A DNA stretch of 27,683 bases from a bacterium (GTDB taxonomy: Bacteria; UBA6262; WVXT01): the NCBI GenBank assembly GCA_035530055.1, contig DATKVN010000039.1, positions 1-27,683 on the forward strand, read 5' to 3'. Positions 13,975 to 23,500 of this stretch are shown piece after piece (the stretch's first letter is position 1; every line of letters begins with the position of its first letter). The notes beneath the pieces were generated by a model, which had not been told where the DNA came from, made no database searches, and saw only the letters and a program-made list of their open reading frames with translations. A program made the translations under genes and the position numbers.

Positions 13975-16900
13975 TTATTATGTCTTTTTTCAAAAAGTTT
14001 TTCACCGATTAAGTAGAAATTGGGTATAATTAATAAGGTAAAGAAAGTGGCTGTTAAAAGTCCTCCGATGACTGTGATTGCCAGAGGAGCTCTCAACTCG
14101 GCTCCTTCCCCAAAACCTAAGGCCAGCGGGAGCAGTCCCAAAACAGTTGTAAGCGTGGTCATTAAGATTGGCCTGAACCTGGTCTTGCTTGCTCTTATAA
14201 CTGCTTCTAGCGTATCAATTCCTTCTTTTTTAATCCTGTTGATATAGTCGATTAGAACGATGCCGTTATTCACCACAATTCCGCCCAACATGATAATTCC
14301 CATCAATACTATAACGTTCAATGAAGTATGTGTTACAAGTAGAGCTAAACCCACCCCAATTAAAGACAGAGGAAGTGTGAACATAATTATGAAAGGTTGC
14401 CAGAGTGATTCGAACTGCGCAGCCATAATCATATAAACGAGGATCACAGCAAAAATCAGAGCAAATCTTAAACTCTTGAAGGACTCCCTCATCTTTTGTG
14501 TTTCTCCGCTCAAGATTACCGAGTAGTCAGAAATATTTTGATAGTTTGTCAATTTCTCCTTAATGTCCCTTATCACATCGTTCAGACTTCTTTTGAAAAT
14601 ATTGGCTGTAACCAGGACAGTCCTTTGCTGGTCGAGCCGTTTTATTTCACTTGGACCTTTTCCCGTAATGAGAGTAGCAACTTCTGCCAGGGGAACCTCT
14701 ACGTCGATGTTTGAATGGACTGTCAGAGCTCTTAGCCTGGATACATCTACCCTGTCTTCCGGTCTAAGTCTCACTGTGACATCTATTTCCCGACCTTCTT
14801 GTTTAAATTTGGTTGCCACATATCCTCTGATAGCAATAAGGGCAGTTCGGGCTATGTCGGTTACAGAGAGGTTATAAACAGAAGCTCTATCCTTGTCTAT
14901 ATGGACTTTTGTCTCCGGGGAAGGCAATGCCAGGCTGCTTCTCACTCCGTAGATTCCCGGGATAGATTCGATTTCTTGGGCTACCTCCTCAGATATTTTC
15001 TTAAGCACATTCAGTCGCGGTCCCTTTATTTCAATTACTACTGGTGCAGCAGTTTCTAAGGTAGACTTGAAGGCGCTCTCTTCCAGAATGTATTCAATCT
15101 CAGCAGGGGCAACCGTCTTCTCTTTTCTGAGCATCGATTTCAAATCCTGGATTACCTCGGCGCTGGAACGGGCCTTCCGGGTTTTTGATTTTGAAGATAT
15201 CAGTTTCTGAAGCACCTGCGTACTGGAGCGGACCTTGCGGGTTTTGGCTTTTGAACTATCTTTTGTAGTTTTTGGCAATTTTCCCCTGTACAGTTTCACT
15301 ACTACCTGGGCCTGATGGGAACCTAAGACTTCCAGAACATTTTCTGAAGAGGAGCCCACAGTGGCTGTGACATCTTTAACTTCTGGAATCTTACGCAGTA
15401 ATTCTTCTATCTTTCTGGTTACAGAATCGGTAACCTGTAGCCGGGCGCCTGTGGGCATGTTCACCTTTATAATAAATTCACCCTGGTCTATTTTGGGCAT
15501 GAATTCTTTACTAGTGGTGGAAAGGAAGAGAAAACTAATAGCAAATAGAGCCAGGACAACTATTGTTATAAGAGATTTGTGAGCCAGACAAGTGGAAAGC
15601 AATTTAGAGTAGATATTTATAATTCTAGTCTTCTTTAGGGGAGTGAAAGAAGAATTGTGAAAAAGAGAGTTGACCCCTTTTTTGGTGTCCCCTTTTCTCC
15701 GACTGGCGGCGAGGCGGGGGACTAAGGTTAAAGCCACTAATAGAGATGCTACCAGAGAGAAGGTTACAGCAAAGAGCAAATCCTTGAACAACTGACCGGC
15801 TATTCCTACAACAAACAGCATAGGTAAGAACACTGCTATGGTAGTTAGTGTTGAGGAGGTGATGGCTTCACTTACTTCTTCCGCTCCTTTAACTGCAGCT
15901 TCTTTTTGATGGAGTCCGGTTTGCTGGTGACGGAATATGTTCTCGATTACAACAATGGCGTTATCTACTAACATTCCCACTCCTAAAGCCAGTCCTCCCA
16001 GAGACATCATGTTAATGGAGATTCCCTTGAAATACATTAAACTGAACACGGCCATAATGGAGAGGGGAATCGATGTACAGATAATTGCTGAAACCCGTAG
16101 ACTCCTTAAGAAGATGTAAAGGACAAAGAAAGCCAATGCACCCCCAATGAGGGCAGCATTCCTGACTCCCATAATAGATTTCTTGATGAAAATCGACTCG
16201 TCGTATATGACATCTAAATTGATTCCTCTGGGCAAGGAAAGCTTTAAATTTTCTAAACTCGCGCGAATCCTTTTTACAGTTTGAATAGTATTGGCTTCGG
16301 CTTGTTTCTGGATAGCCAAAGAAATATTATCTCCCCCGTTGTGCCGTGAGTAACTTTTATCCTCCTTGAGTGTATCTTTCACCGTGGCTAAATCTGACAG
16401 GAGAATGAGCCGTTTCTCTTCATAGGGCTTCGATTCTTCCTCTTCCCGGCTTAACTTTTGAGGTCGCTTTGATGAATTGATGGTATCTACTTCCACTACG
16501 GTATCATTTATCTCAGATACTGTTTTGAATTCGCCCATAGTTCTGATGAGATACTCATAAAGTTTACCTTTGGTTGTCCCTGCGGGATAATTTAGATTTG
16601 AGTTCTTTAAAGCCTCTACAAGAGATAGAATGGATACTCTAGAAGCTTGAAGTCTTCCCTGGTCAACCTCAACCAGTATTTCCCTCTCTTTCCCGCCACC
16701 TATTGTTGCCGAGGCGACTCCTGTAACTTTCTCGATTTTGTCTTTAATTCGCCGGGCGATTTTTAGAAGTTCCCGCGGTGTCTCCTGGCCAGTTACGCTC
16801 AAAATCATAATCGGCCGGGAGAAAGGATTGACCGGCAGTATGATGGGGTCTTCTGATTCTAAGGGTAATAGTTCCTTTACCGGGTCTATTTTCTCCCTTA

Positions 16901-17222
16901 ACTCCAGATGGGCGAATCCCATATTCGTTCCCCAGTCGAATTCAGCAGTAACCATTGATACGCCTTCCCGGGAAATCGATTTTATCTTCTTCAGGTCTTT
17001 AACTGTTCCAATCGCTTCCTCAAGCGGTTTAGTGATTAGGTTTTCCATCTCCTCAGGAGCTGCATTTCCATAGAGAGTTACCACGGTTAATTGAGGATAT
17101 GTTATGGGAGGAAACAGTTCCTGTGGTAGCCTCTTCCAGGAAATAAAACCGAGAAGTACCACCCCCAAAAAAATCATTGTTATGGTTACGGGTCTGTTAA
17201 CAGAAAACCTTGATAATTTCAT
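13968..17222 (-). CDS. RND-family efflux pump inner-membrane transporter (pump 1)
   Basis: A 1084-residue HAE-type RND transporter with the usual layout: TM1 near 11-30, two large periplasmic domains, and TM clusters near 350-510 and at the C-terminus. TM4 carries GMLVDNAIVVIENIF near residue 415 (one acidic relay residue, DN form), and TM10 has GGIVVNNGIVLIDYI. In the second periplasmic half (about 650-695) a Lys/Arg-rich segment is duplicated in tandem, with two copies of SK.KTRK.RSS..V...L. The ATG abuts the stop of the membrane-fusion gene with no gap, so the two are surely co-translated. It is likely the principal partner of that adaptor. Its stop codon is provided by repeat copy B. Substrate cannot be inferred. 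Confidence 0.94.
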   Translation of the reverse strand: MKLSRFSVNRPVTITMIFLGVVLLGFISWKRLPQELFPPITYPQLTVVTLYGNAAPEEMENLITKPLEEAIGTVKDLKKIKSISREGVSMVTAEFDWGTNMGFAHLELREKIDPVKELLPLESEDPIILPVNPFSRPIMILSVTGQETPRELLKIARRIKDKIEKVTGVASATIGGGKEREILVEVDQGRLQASRVSILSLVEALKNSNLNYPAGTTKGKLYEYLIRTMGEFKTVSEINDTVVEVDTINSSKRPQKLSREEEESKPYEEKRLILLSDLATVKDTLKEDKSYSRHNGGDNISLAIQKQAEANTIQTVKRIRASLENLKLSLPRGINLDVIYDESIFIKKSIMGVRNAALIGGALAFFVLYIFLRSLRVSAIICTSIPLSIMAVFSLMYFKGISINMMSLGGLALGVGMLVDNAIVVIENIFRHQQTGLHQKEAAVKGAEEVSEAITSSTLTTIAVFLPMLFVVGIAGQLFKDLLFAVTFSLVASLLVALTLVPRLAASRRKGDTKKGVNSLFHNSSFTPLKKTRIINIYSKLLSTCLAHKSLITIVVLALFAISFLFLSTTSKEFMPKIDQGEFIIKVNMPTGARLQVTDSVTRKIEELLRKIPEVKDVTATVGSSSENVLEVLGSHQAQVVVKLYRGKLPKTTKDSSKAKTRKVRSSTQVLQKLISSKSKTRKARSSAEVIQDLKSMLRKEKTVAPAEIEYILEESAFKSTLETAAPVVIEIKGPRLNVLKKISEEVAQEIESIPGIYGVRSSLALPSPETKVHIDKDRASVYNLSVTDIARTALIAIRGYVATKFKQEGREIDVTVRLRPEDRVDVSRLRALTVHSNIDVEVPLAEVATLITGKGPSEIKRLDQQRTVLVTANIFKRSLNDVIRDIKEKLTNYQNISDYSVILSGETQKMRESFKSLRFALIFAVILVYMIMAAQFESLWQPFIIMFTLPLSLIGVGLALLVTHTSLNVIVLMGIIMLGGIVVNNGIVLIDYINRIKKEGIDTLEAVIRASKTRFRPILMTTLTTVLGLLPLALGFGEGAELRAPLAITVIGGLLTATFFTLLIIPNFYLIGEKLFEKRHNKE
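15130..15262 (-). repeat. In-frame tandem duplication in RND pump 1
   Basis: Two consecutive in-frame units of roughly 60-65 bp encode SSKAKTRKVRSSTQVLQKLI and SSKSKTRKARSSAEVIQDLK. Related RND pumps carry one such R(S/T)..EVI..L helix at this point, as pump 2 does with RSERVRTVQEVIDTL, so the second unit is extra and diverged. Confidence 0.65.
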
Positions 17223-18389
17223 TTACTCGCCACCTTCTTCACCAATCATAGATACTTCTTCTTCGGCCTCACCATATTCTTTTACTTCAATTATTCTTAC
17301 TCTTTTGCCATCGGTTAAACTCTCAGGCTTTTCCATAACCACCAGTTCGTCCTCTTCCAGGCCTCCAGCAATCTGAGCGTAATCCGAAGAGAGATAGGCC
17401 ACCTCTACTGGTTGAGCATAAGCAACATTGTCATCTCCCACCACAAACACCCTGAACTCTCCGGTCGATCTGTCTAAGCTATCGCTGGGAATGAGGAGAG
17501 CATTCTCTTTCTCAAATACGGAGATTTTAACACGGGCGAACATCCCCGGAAGTAGTAACCCGCCAGGATTATCCAGGTTAGCTTTCACTGACAATGTCTT
17601 ACTCTTCCCTGCTATTAAAGGTGAGATGTTACTTACCCTGCCAGTGAAGTCTATTTCTGGATAGGTGTCTACATTAACCGTGACCTTCTGGCCTAAGAAA
17701 ACACGGTCTATCTCTTTCTCGATAATTCCCAGTTCCACAACAACGGTCTCCAGGCTAACCAGCGTGGCTACCTTCACATTGGGAGTAACGAACTCTCCCA
17801 CCTCAACGTTCTTATCGCCTATTATTCCATTCCTGACAGCCCGGAGATAAGTCTTCTCAAATTCTGAGGAAGCAAGCCTGGCAGCCAGCCTGGCCTGTTC
17901 CAATTTCGACTTTATGATGGCTCCAATGGAATAGAGCTTTTCGTACTCTTCCAATTCAATCTGCGCCTGTTTCAATTTCAGCAGGGCATCATTCTGATCC
18001 AGGCGGGCTATGACTTCTCCCTTGCTTACCTTATCACCTTCACGAAAATCGAAGGATTTAACCATCCCCGCGACCTGGAATCTGAGCTCTATCTCAGAAC
18101 CACCTTTTACCGTGCCCATTGCCGAGAGAGTGTCCTGGAACGTTCCCCTGGCTACTCTAAACACGTTGACCGGAACCTCTTCTTCCCTTAATTGAGTCTC
18201 CTTCTCAGCTTTCTTCTGCAGTTCTTTTGTCTTTTTTCCACGCTTTATTGAGGAGAGGAGTCTCTCTTTGCTGGTAGTAAACAGAGGCTTTCCAAACCTG
18301 GACGTCACTGCCAGTAGAATTCCTGCTCCTGCCAGAACCAGAACTATGAAAACGAGCTTGTTTCTCCTAATCCATTTATACACCATCAT
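17223..18389 (-). CDS. RND efflux membrane-fusion (periplasmic adaptor) protein
   Basis: A 388-residue HlyD/AcrA-type adaptor. It has an N-terminal membrane anchor (about 11-27), a split lipoyl-like domain (FREGDKVSKGEVIARLDQND near 120 and the NGIIGDKNVEVGEFV half near 190), a short alpha-hairpin between them, a beta-barrel domain (VNVDTYPEIDFTGRVSNI) and a membrane-proximal C-terminal domain ending in an acidic tail. The start overlaps the stop of the outer-membrane channel gene (ATG at 18389, TGA at 18388-18386), and the stop abuts the RND pump 1 ATG. The three genes therefore form one tightly coupled tripartite system. The adaptor bridges the RND pump and the TolC-like channel in the periplasm. 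Confidence 0.93.
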   Translation of the reverse strand: MMVYKWIRRNKLVFIVLVLAGAGILLAVTSRFGKPLFTTSKERLLSSIKRGKKTKELQKKAEKETQLREEEVPVNVFRVARGTFQDTLSAMGTVKGGSEIELRFQVAGMVKSFDFREGDKVSKGEVIARLDQNDALLKLKQAQIELEEYEKLYSIGAIIKSKLEQARLAARLASSEFEKTYLRAVRNGIIGDKNVEVGEFVTPNVKVATLVSLETVVVELGIIEKEIDRVFLGQKVTVNVDTYPEIDFTGRVSNISPLIAGKSKTLSVKANLDNPGGLLLPGMFARVKISVFEKENALLIPSDSLDRSTGEFRVFVVGDDNVAYAQPVEVAYLSSDYAQIAGGLEEDELVVMEKPESLTDGKRVRIIEVKEYGEAEEEVSMIGEEGGE

Positions 18390-20194
18390 TCACCTCTCTT
18401 ATACTTTTCAATTCCTATCGCTTTATTTAAACTGGCCAGAGCTATATGGTAATAGGCGAGCGCTTCATTGTATGAAGTGCGAGCACTGGTCAGGTTTATT
18501 TCTGCTCCCAAAACTTCGGAATTGCGAGCGAGATTCCGTTTACCTTTCTCTCTGGCAATCCTCTCTTGTTCATTGCGGAATTCTATCTCTTTAGAAGTGG
18601 CTTCAATCTGGATTAGAGATTTTTCGTAGTTAAAATAGGATTCCTTTACTTCCGATTCCATCTTCTTTTCTGTCTTTTTGACTTCGTTGACAGCCTTTTC
18701 GTACTCAATATCAGATTCTTTCTCTTCGGAAAGATTTTTTAAATTGTCGAAGAGGGATAGGGTAACAGAACCCGTGTTTGACTCGGTTCTCGACGTCTGT
18801 CCCAATTTTGGATTGGTCTGGTCAGATGTATACCCGGAACTTATCGTGCTCCCCCCTAAAGTTTTGCTAACTTTAATCCCTGCATACCAGGAGTCAGAAA
18901 TCTTGAGGTCTTCCGTTTTATAGGCGCCACCACCTCTGCCATAAAATCCACTCAGGTCAATTTTGAACTTCTGGTCGCTTCTGGCAATCTTCTTTCCCAT
19001 CTCAGCGAATTTCATGGAAAGTTTGCTTATGGCGAGGTCCAGGTTATGTTCCCCTGCCACCTCCAGACTTTGCTCCAAAGAGATGCCCAAATCCTGAAAA
19101 TCGAGCTCAGTGTCAACTTCCACAGAAACGGGCTCGTCCAGATTGAGTAACTGCTTAAGAGTCAACAGAGCCAAAGAGTAGTCTTTCTCTTCAGAAATCT
19201 TCTGGTAATTGGCTTGATTATGTTGAGATTGAACATTCAGGAGTTCCTCTTTGGTTATCAATTTCAAGCTATGTTTCTTTCTGACCTCTTCCAAAATTGA
19301 CTCTGCCTGGCGCAGGAGTTTCTCCTGTTCATGAACATTTGCCTGGGAACTCACCAGGTTATAGTAAGCCTTTTTCACATCGAAAATCAAATCCTGCTCC
19401 GTCTTCTCATGTTTCTTTTCCGCCATCTCCAATTTCACTTTTGCCTGATCAAGGGTAGACTTGAATTTCCCTCCCTGGTAGAGTGACTGCCCGATTTGTA
19501 ACCCAAACTCTGTCTCTCTAAATCCCGCATCGACCCCTTTGGTCTCCAATGAGTTTATATTGCCGTCGGTCCTGTCCAGTTTGGCTGCCACAGAAGGAAA
19601 GAGGCCCCTCGTTGCCTCGCGCACCTTTAGTTCGGCAAGCCTGACTTCCTCCTCGGCAATCTTAAGAGTTTTGGAGTTATCTATAGCTATTCTTAAGCAA
19701 TCTTCGAGGTCTCCTATCCTTTTTTCTTTTCCCTTTATTGAGTTCGGAGATTTTGCTGCTACTTTACGAACTCGAGTGTTTGAAAGGACGGATTTTAAAT
19801 CTACAACTATGGAGTTCTTTTCTCTCTCTGTCTGGAACGAGGAGGACTGGTTGAGCTGCAGAACAAGGTAATCGAGGAGGGGAGTAGCTTTTTCTCCTTT
19901 CTGTTTATACACACAACGAATTTCTTCCACCACACCCTTATTTACTACCATTCTTTCACTCTCTCTGCTATACAGATTGTCATCAACAAAATTTATTATT
20001 AGCCTGGGAGGCGAGTCCAGAATGAAGCAAGTGTAGCTTACCCGGCCGGTATTAATCACCACTACCCTTGTCTTTCCAGCTACCTCTTCGACCCTTATCT
20101 CTTCCAATTGGACAATTTTTGCGCCCCAGGCCCCAAAAACAAAGACCATTAGTGACAGGATAATTAAAGCAACAATTCTGGTAAATTTATACAT
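18386..20194 (-). CDS. TolC-like outer-membrane efflux protein with N-terminal AMIN domain
   Basis: About 602 residues. A signal peptide (1-24, ending FGAWGA) is followed by an AMIN-type domain (about 26-135: IVQLEEIRVEEVAGKTRVVV and later PPRLIINFVDD, ending with a KNSIVVDLKSVL strand). The outer-membrane efflux protein fold follows (about 160-600), with two halves of long helices such as LEDCLRIAIDNSKTLKIAEE and LEQSLEVAGEHNLDLAISKL. TolC-family proteins form the exit duct. AMIN domains bind peptidoglycan or the septum in AmiC and PilQ, so this fusion may position the channel on the cell wall. I start at 20194 because GAGG lies 6 nt upstream. A longer frame starts inside a repeat. It is first in the operon, after a leader with an attenuator. 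Confidence 0.9.
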   Translation of the reverse strand: MYKFTRIVALIILSLMVFVFGAWGAKIVQLEEIRVEEVAGKTRVVVINTGRVSYTCFILDSPPRLIINFVDDNLYSRESERMVVNKGVVEEIRCVYKQKGEKATPLLDYLVLQLNQSSSFQTEREKNSIVVDLKSVLSNTRVRKVAAKSPNSIKGKEKRIGDLEDCLRIAIDNSKTLKIAEEEVRLAELKVREATRGLFPSVAAKLDRTDGNINSLETKGVDAGFRETEFGLQIGQSLYQGGKFKSTLDQAKVKLEMAEKKHEKTEQDLIFDVKKAYYNLVSSQANVHEQEKLLRQAESILEEVRKKHSLKLITKEELLNVQSQHNQANYQKISEEKDYSLALLTLKQLLNLDEPVSVEVDTELDFQDLGISLEQSLEVAGEHNLDLAISKLSMKFAEMGKKIARSDQKFKIDLSGFYGRGGGAYKTEDLKISDSWYAGIKVSKTLGGSTISSGYTSDQTNPKLGQTSRTESNTGSVTLSLFDNLKNLSEEKESDIEYEKAVNEVKKTEKKMESEVKESYFNYEKSLIQIEATSKEIEFRNEQERIAREKGKRNLARNSEVLGAEINLTSARTSYNEALAYYHIALASLNKAIGIEKYKRGE

Positions 20195-20242
20195 TTTATT
20201 CCTCTTTTTCACCATTTGAAATTGTGCCCCCAGGATTTCCCT

Positions 20243-20297
20243 GGAGTAGCAGAGCTTGCTCTGCGTCAATCAATCGCGAAACAAGTTTCGCTACTCC
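20243..20297. repeat. 55-bp two-hairpin repeat, copy C
   Basis: Near-perfect match to copy A. It lies in the untranslated leader of the efflux operon, between the attenuator-like terminator and the TolC-like start codon. Here it adds no stop codon to a gene. Confidence 0.85.
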
Positions 20298-20310
20298 TTC
20301 TGATGCCCCG

Positions 20311-20378
20311 AAATAAAAAGGGAGAAGCGCCTGTTGAACAGAACTTCTCCCCTGTTCTATAATTTTGAACCCAACAGG
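20311..20378 (-). terminator. Leader terminator with competing hairpin (putative attenuator of the efflux operon)
   Basis: On the minus strand GGGAGAAG-type arms (20351-20344 and 20327-20320) form an 8-bp stem followed by TTTTTATTT (20319-20311), a standard intrinsic terminator. It sits about 60-100 nt after the inferred start site and ~115 nt before the first gene. An upstream CCTGTT (20378-20373) can pair with AACAGG (20356-20351), which overlaps the terminator's first arm, giving an alternative antiterminator. The loop holds a further CTGTT/AACAG pair. The ligand or protein that would choose between them is unknown. Confidence 0.6.
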
Positions 20379-20415
20379 CAAGGCTTTCCCCATTTTTATT
20401 TTTGCTTTTGATACT

Positions 20416-20468
20416 ATTATATACTAACGATGTTACAAATTTGTAAGAAAATTGTAAAAATTTTGTAA
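20416..20468 (-). promoter_or_regulatory. Promoter of the efflux operon with 11-bp-phased TTACA/TAACA repeats
   Basis: On the minus strand TTACA occurs at 20468-20464, 20457-20453 and 20446-20442, and TAACA at 20435-20431, all exactly 11 bp apart. A perfect -10 TATAAT follows at 20421-20416, and no consensus -35 is seen. The array is the mirror image of the plus-strand array starting at 20490 and of the same type as that at 2955-2992. It would place transcription start near 20409, giving a leader of ~215 nt. Confidence 0.7.
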
Positions 20469-20488
20469 ATTTTTTTGCCCGGAAGACA

Positions 20489-20550
20489 TTTACAAAAAAT
20501 TAACAAAAACTTAACGTTTCCTTAACCTAAACATAACATTGTTATATTAT
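20489..20550 (+). promoter_or_regulatory. Promoter of the giant surface protein with five 11-bp-phased TAAC repeats
   Basis: TTACA at 20490, then TAACA, TAACG, TAACC and TAACA at 20501, 20512, 20523 and 20534, each exactly 11 bp apart, form a five-unit direct repeat. The CTTAACCT unit also fits the cyanobacterial Pho-box octamer. A -10-like TATTAT lies at 20545-20550, 11 bp after the last unit. The start codon used (20593) would leave a short leader of ~35 nt. Confidence 0.7.
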
Positions 20551-20592
20551 ACTTAAAACAGAAGTTGATAAGAAATGGAGGTAACTGGGGAA

Positions 20593-23500
20593 ATGGATAA
20601 TAACATGAATAAAAAACTTTATGTAAAATTATTATTATTGAGTTGTCTGGTATTAGCCATCATACCTTCCTTTTTATATGCTGACCAATACTCGATACTG
20701 AAGGTTGAGACCTACCCCGTTGTGGGAAGTGCCGACGTAACCAAGGGAGTTCCCTTTGAAATCAGGGTAATCGCTTGTAATGAATTTGGCGACCAGATCA
20801 CTCCCGCTACGCTCGGTTGGAATTACGCTCAATTTGCAGATATCATTCTGCAGTCGAATGAGCCTAATGCCCAGATTAAGAATAATCTGGGGCAGTGGGT
20901 TTCAATGACCAGCCCACCTTATCAGATACGATTGGATGGAGAGGGTGATAGGATTTTTGAAGTAATTTTGAATACGGTGGGGGACGATAAGAGGATTACG
21001 GCTCAACAGAATCCCGCCTCCTGGGCTGGTATTATTGACGGATTTCTCGATTTCAAAGTGCACGACTTTGTCGACCATTTTGACATTAGTCTTCCTCCTG
21101 GCTCCCAAACAGCAGGGGTTGCTTTTAACATTACAATATACGCTAAAGATGTTAATGACAATATAGCGAAAACGTTTAATGACACCATAGATATTTGGGC
21201 TGTAATACCGCCAGGTTATACGTATGAACCAAACATGACTCCTTCTACGATTGCCGGCAGTTCATTCACTAATGGCGTGGCTATTATTCCAGTTACAATT
21301 TATGGTTCCCATCCAGTCTCCCGCTTAGTTAAAATTAAGTGCGAAAATAAGGTTATGCATGGTGGCTACTATGCCGCAGGAGAGAGCGCTGACTTTGCTG
21401 TAAATCCGAATTCTTATGCCAAGATTCTGTTACTTGTTCCCGGGGAGGACCACCGACCAGGCCGGCTAATCGGTTCGGGAAAGGAGGGTATGCCGGATAC
21501 CCAGACTGCAGGTGTGGCTTTTAATGTCCAGGTCTATACGACGGATGAATACTGGAATCCTATCTTTGCCAGCGTTCCCATAACCTTCACTTCCAGTGAC
21601 CTGGCAGCAGACCTTCCTGCTTCACCAACAATGACTACCAACCCGGAAACCTTCCCCGTGACCTTTCACACAGTTGGCCTGGGAACGCAATGGATAAGGA
21701 TAACCGAGGGTGCTAAAGAGAGCGTAAGTACGGATATCCCCGTTGAACCTAACGACATATTCTATTTTACATTCGACAGCAACATACCGAGTCCACAGAA
21801 GACCACAGACCCATTTCAAATTGACTTAACGGCTTATGACGCAGATGGTAACGTGGCAAGTTACAATCAAGAAGCACAACTGAGTTGCACTATGGGTGCT
21901 GAGTATGCAAACCCGGATACTATACAATTTACCAATGGAAGAGGCAGCGCCTGGGTTCAGGTAACAAAGATGGGATTGGTCAAAATTATTATTGACGATG
22001 GCACCCATTTTGTAGAGAGTAACGAGTTTCTCGTCCTTGCGGGAGACTTTAACCAATTGGTGGTGCTCCTGGAGGGAGAAACCCATACCCCGGGACTGGG
22101 GGATGGCAAGGCTGGCACTCCAAATTCAATCAATGCAGGAGGTTCGACCACTGTTACTATCATCGCCTGTGATGATTATTGGAACAGAAAAGCAATTCCA
22201 ATAGAGATAAGTGATATAATTTCCCTTACCGGACATATAGTGCCACCATTGCTTCCATTTAACTTGGCAGCTGATGGGACCGGGCAGTGCCAGGTTACTT
22301 TTAGAACTTCCTATGATGCAGCGACGCGCGCTGATGAACCACAGACTATAACAGTCAGTGGCGGCGGTAGAACCACTACCTCGAGTGCCATTATTGTTAA
22401 TTCTGGAACTTACGACAGATTAGTACTTGTTGCTCCTGGTGAGCAACTCGACCCCGGCACATTTGATGCCGATGGAAAGAGCGGTTCTCCTGCTACACGA
22501 GTTGCTGGCACTCCCTTCACTTTAACCGTGGCTGCTACAGATTCCTACTGGAATCCTGTAGATAGCGGATTTCCTGCCACCGTAACCTTTAACTCAGGAG
22601 ATTCCCACACTGATGTTCTTTTTGCAGGATTGCCCCAGGGAAGTGCTGTGAGTATGGGAGCGAGGATAAAAGATTTCTCTGCCACTCTAATTACGCTTGC
22701 TTCTCCGCAATGGGTAACTGTAACCGGTGGCGGTAAGACGACTCAAGTCAACATCCCTGTTACCCATGGTGCACTGGACCACTTTGCATTCAGTAACATT
22801 GCAGATTGCACTGCCGGCGATACTATTTTCAATGTCACCATTACTGCTCAAGACCAATACAATAATACAGTATTAAGCTTCAATCAAACCGCCACTTTAT
22901 CATCAACTACTGGAGGAAATACATTTATTCCCACGACTGCGACCTTTATTAATGGACAATCTATAATTAATGTAATAATTTATAAGGCCACATATCCAGG
23001 CACTGCAAAACTTACCTGTACTTATGGGGGCAAATCAGGAGAAAGTAACCTATTCGTTGTAAATCCTGGACCTTACGCAAAGCTTATCCTTATCCTTCCC
23101 GGACAAACTTACGAACCGGGTAATATAGTAACACAGGGAAAGAGTGGTGCTCCATTTCCCTACACCGTGGGTAATCCTCCCATTGGAACTATAGTTTATA
23201 CTGTTGACCAGTATTGGAACAAGGTTCATCCTCCAGACCCTGAACCCCTGGTAGAGATTACCATAGAGGATCCAATTCATTACCTGATTGTGGACCCTGT
23301 TAATCCCTGGACACTGAGTAATGGTGAGGCTACTTTCTGGACAACTCTTAAAACAGCAGCCACTGGACAGGTTCTAATTGCTACAGACTTAGGAACGGGC
23401 ATTAATGATCGTAGTACAATTGATGTAAATCCAGGAGCTTTTGATAAATTACAGATAATTGCTCCTGGTGAGACTCCAGACCCGGGAAGCGATTTGGGAA

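Noticed and set aside
11144-20297. CRISPR array from the repeated 55-bp units
   Set aside because: Only three copies, kilobases apart, each a double palindrome between genes, without regular spacers or cas genes.
20195-20393. Longer N-terminus of the TolC-like protein and a 65-codon frame in the leader
   Set aside because: Both are read through the 55-bp repeat and the terminator hairpin. Neither has a good ribosome binding site, and a clear signal peptide starts at 20194.
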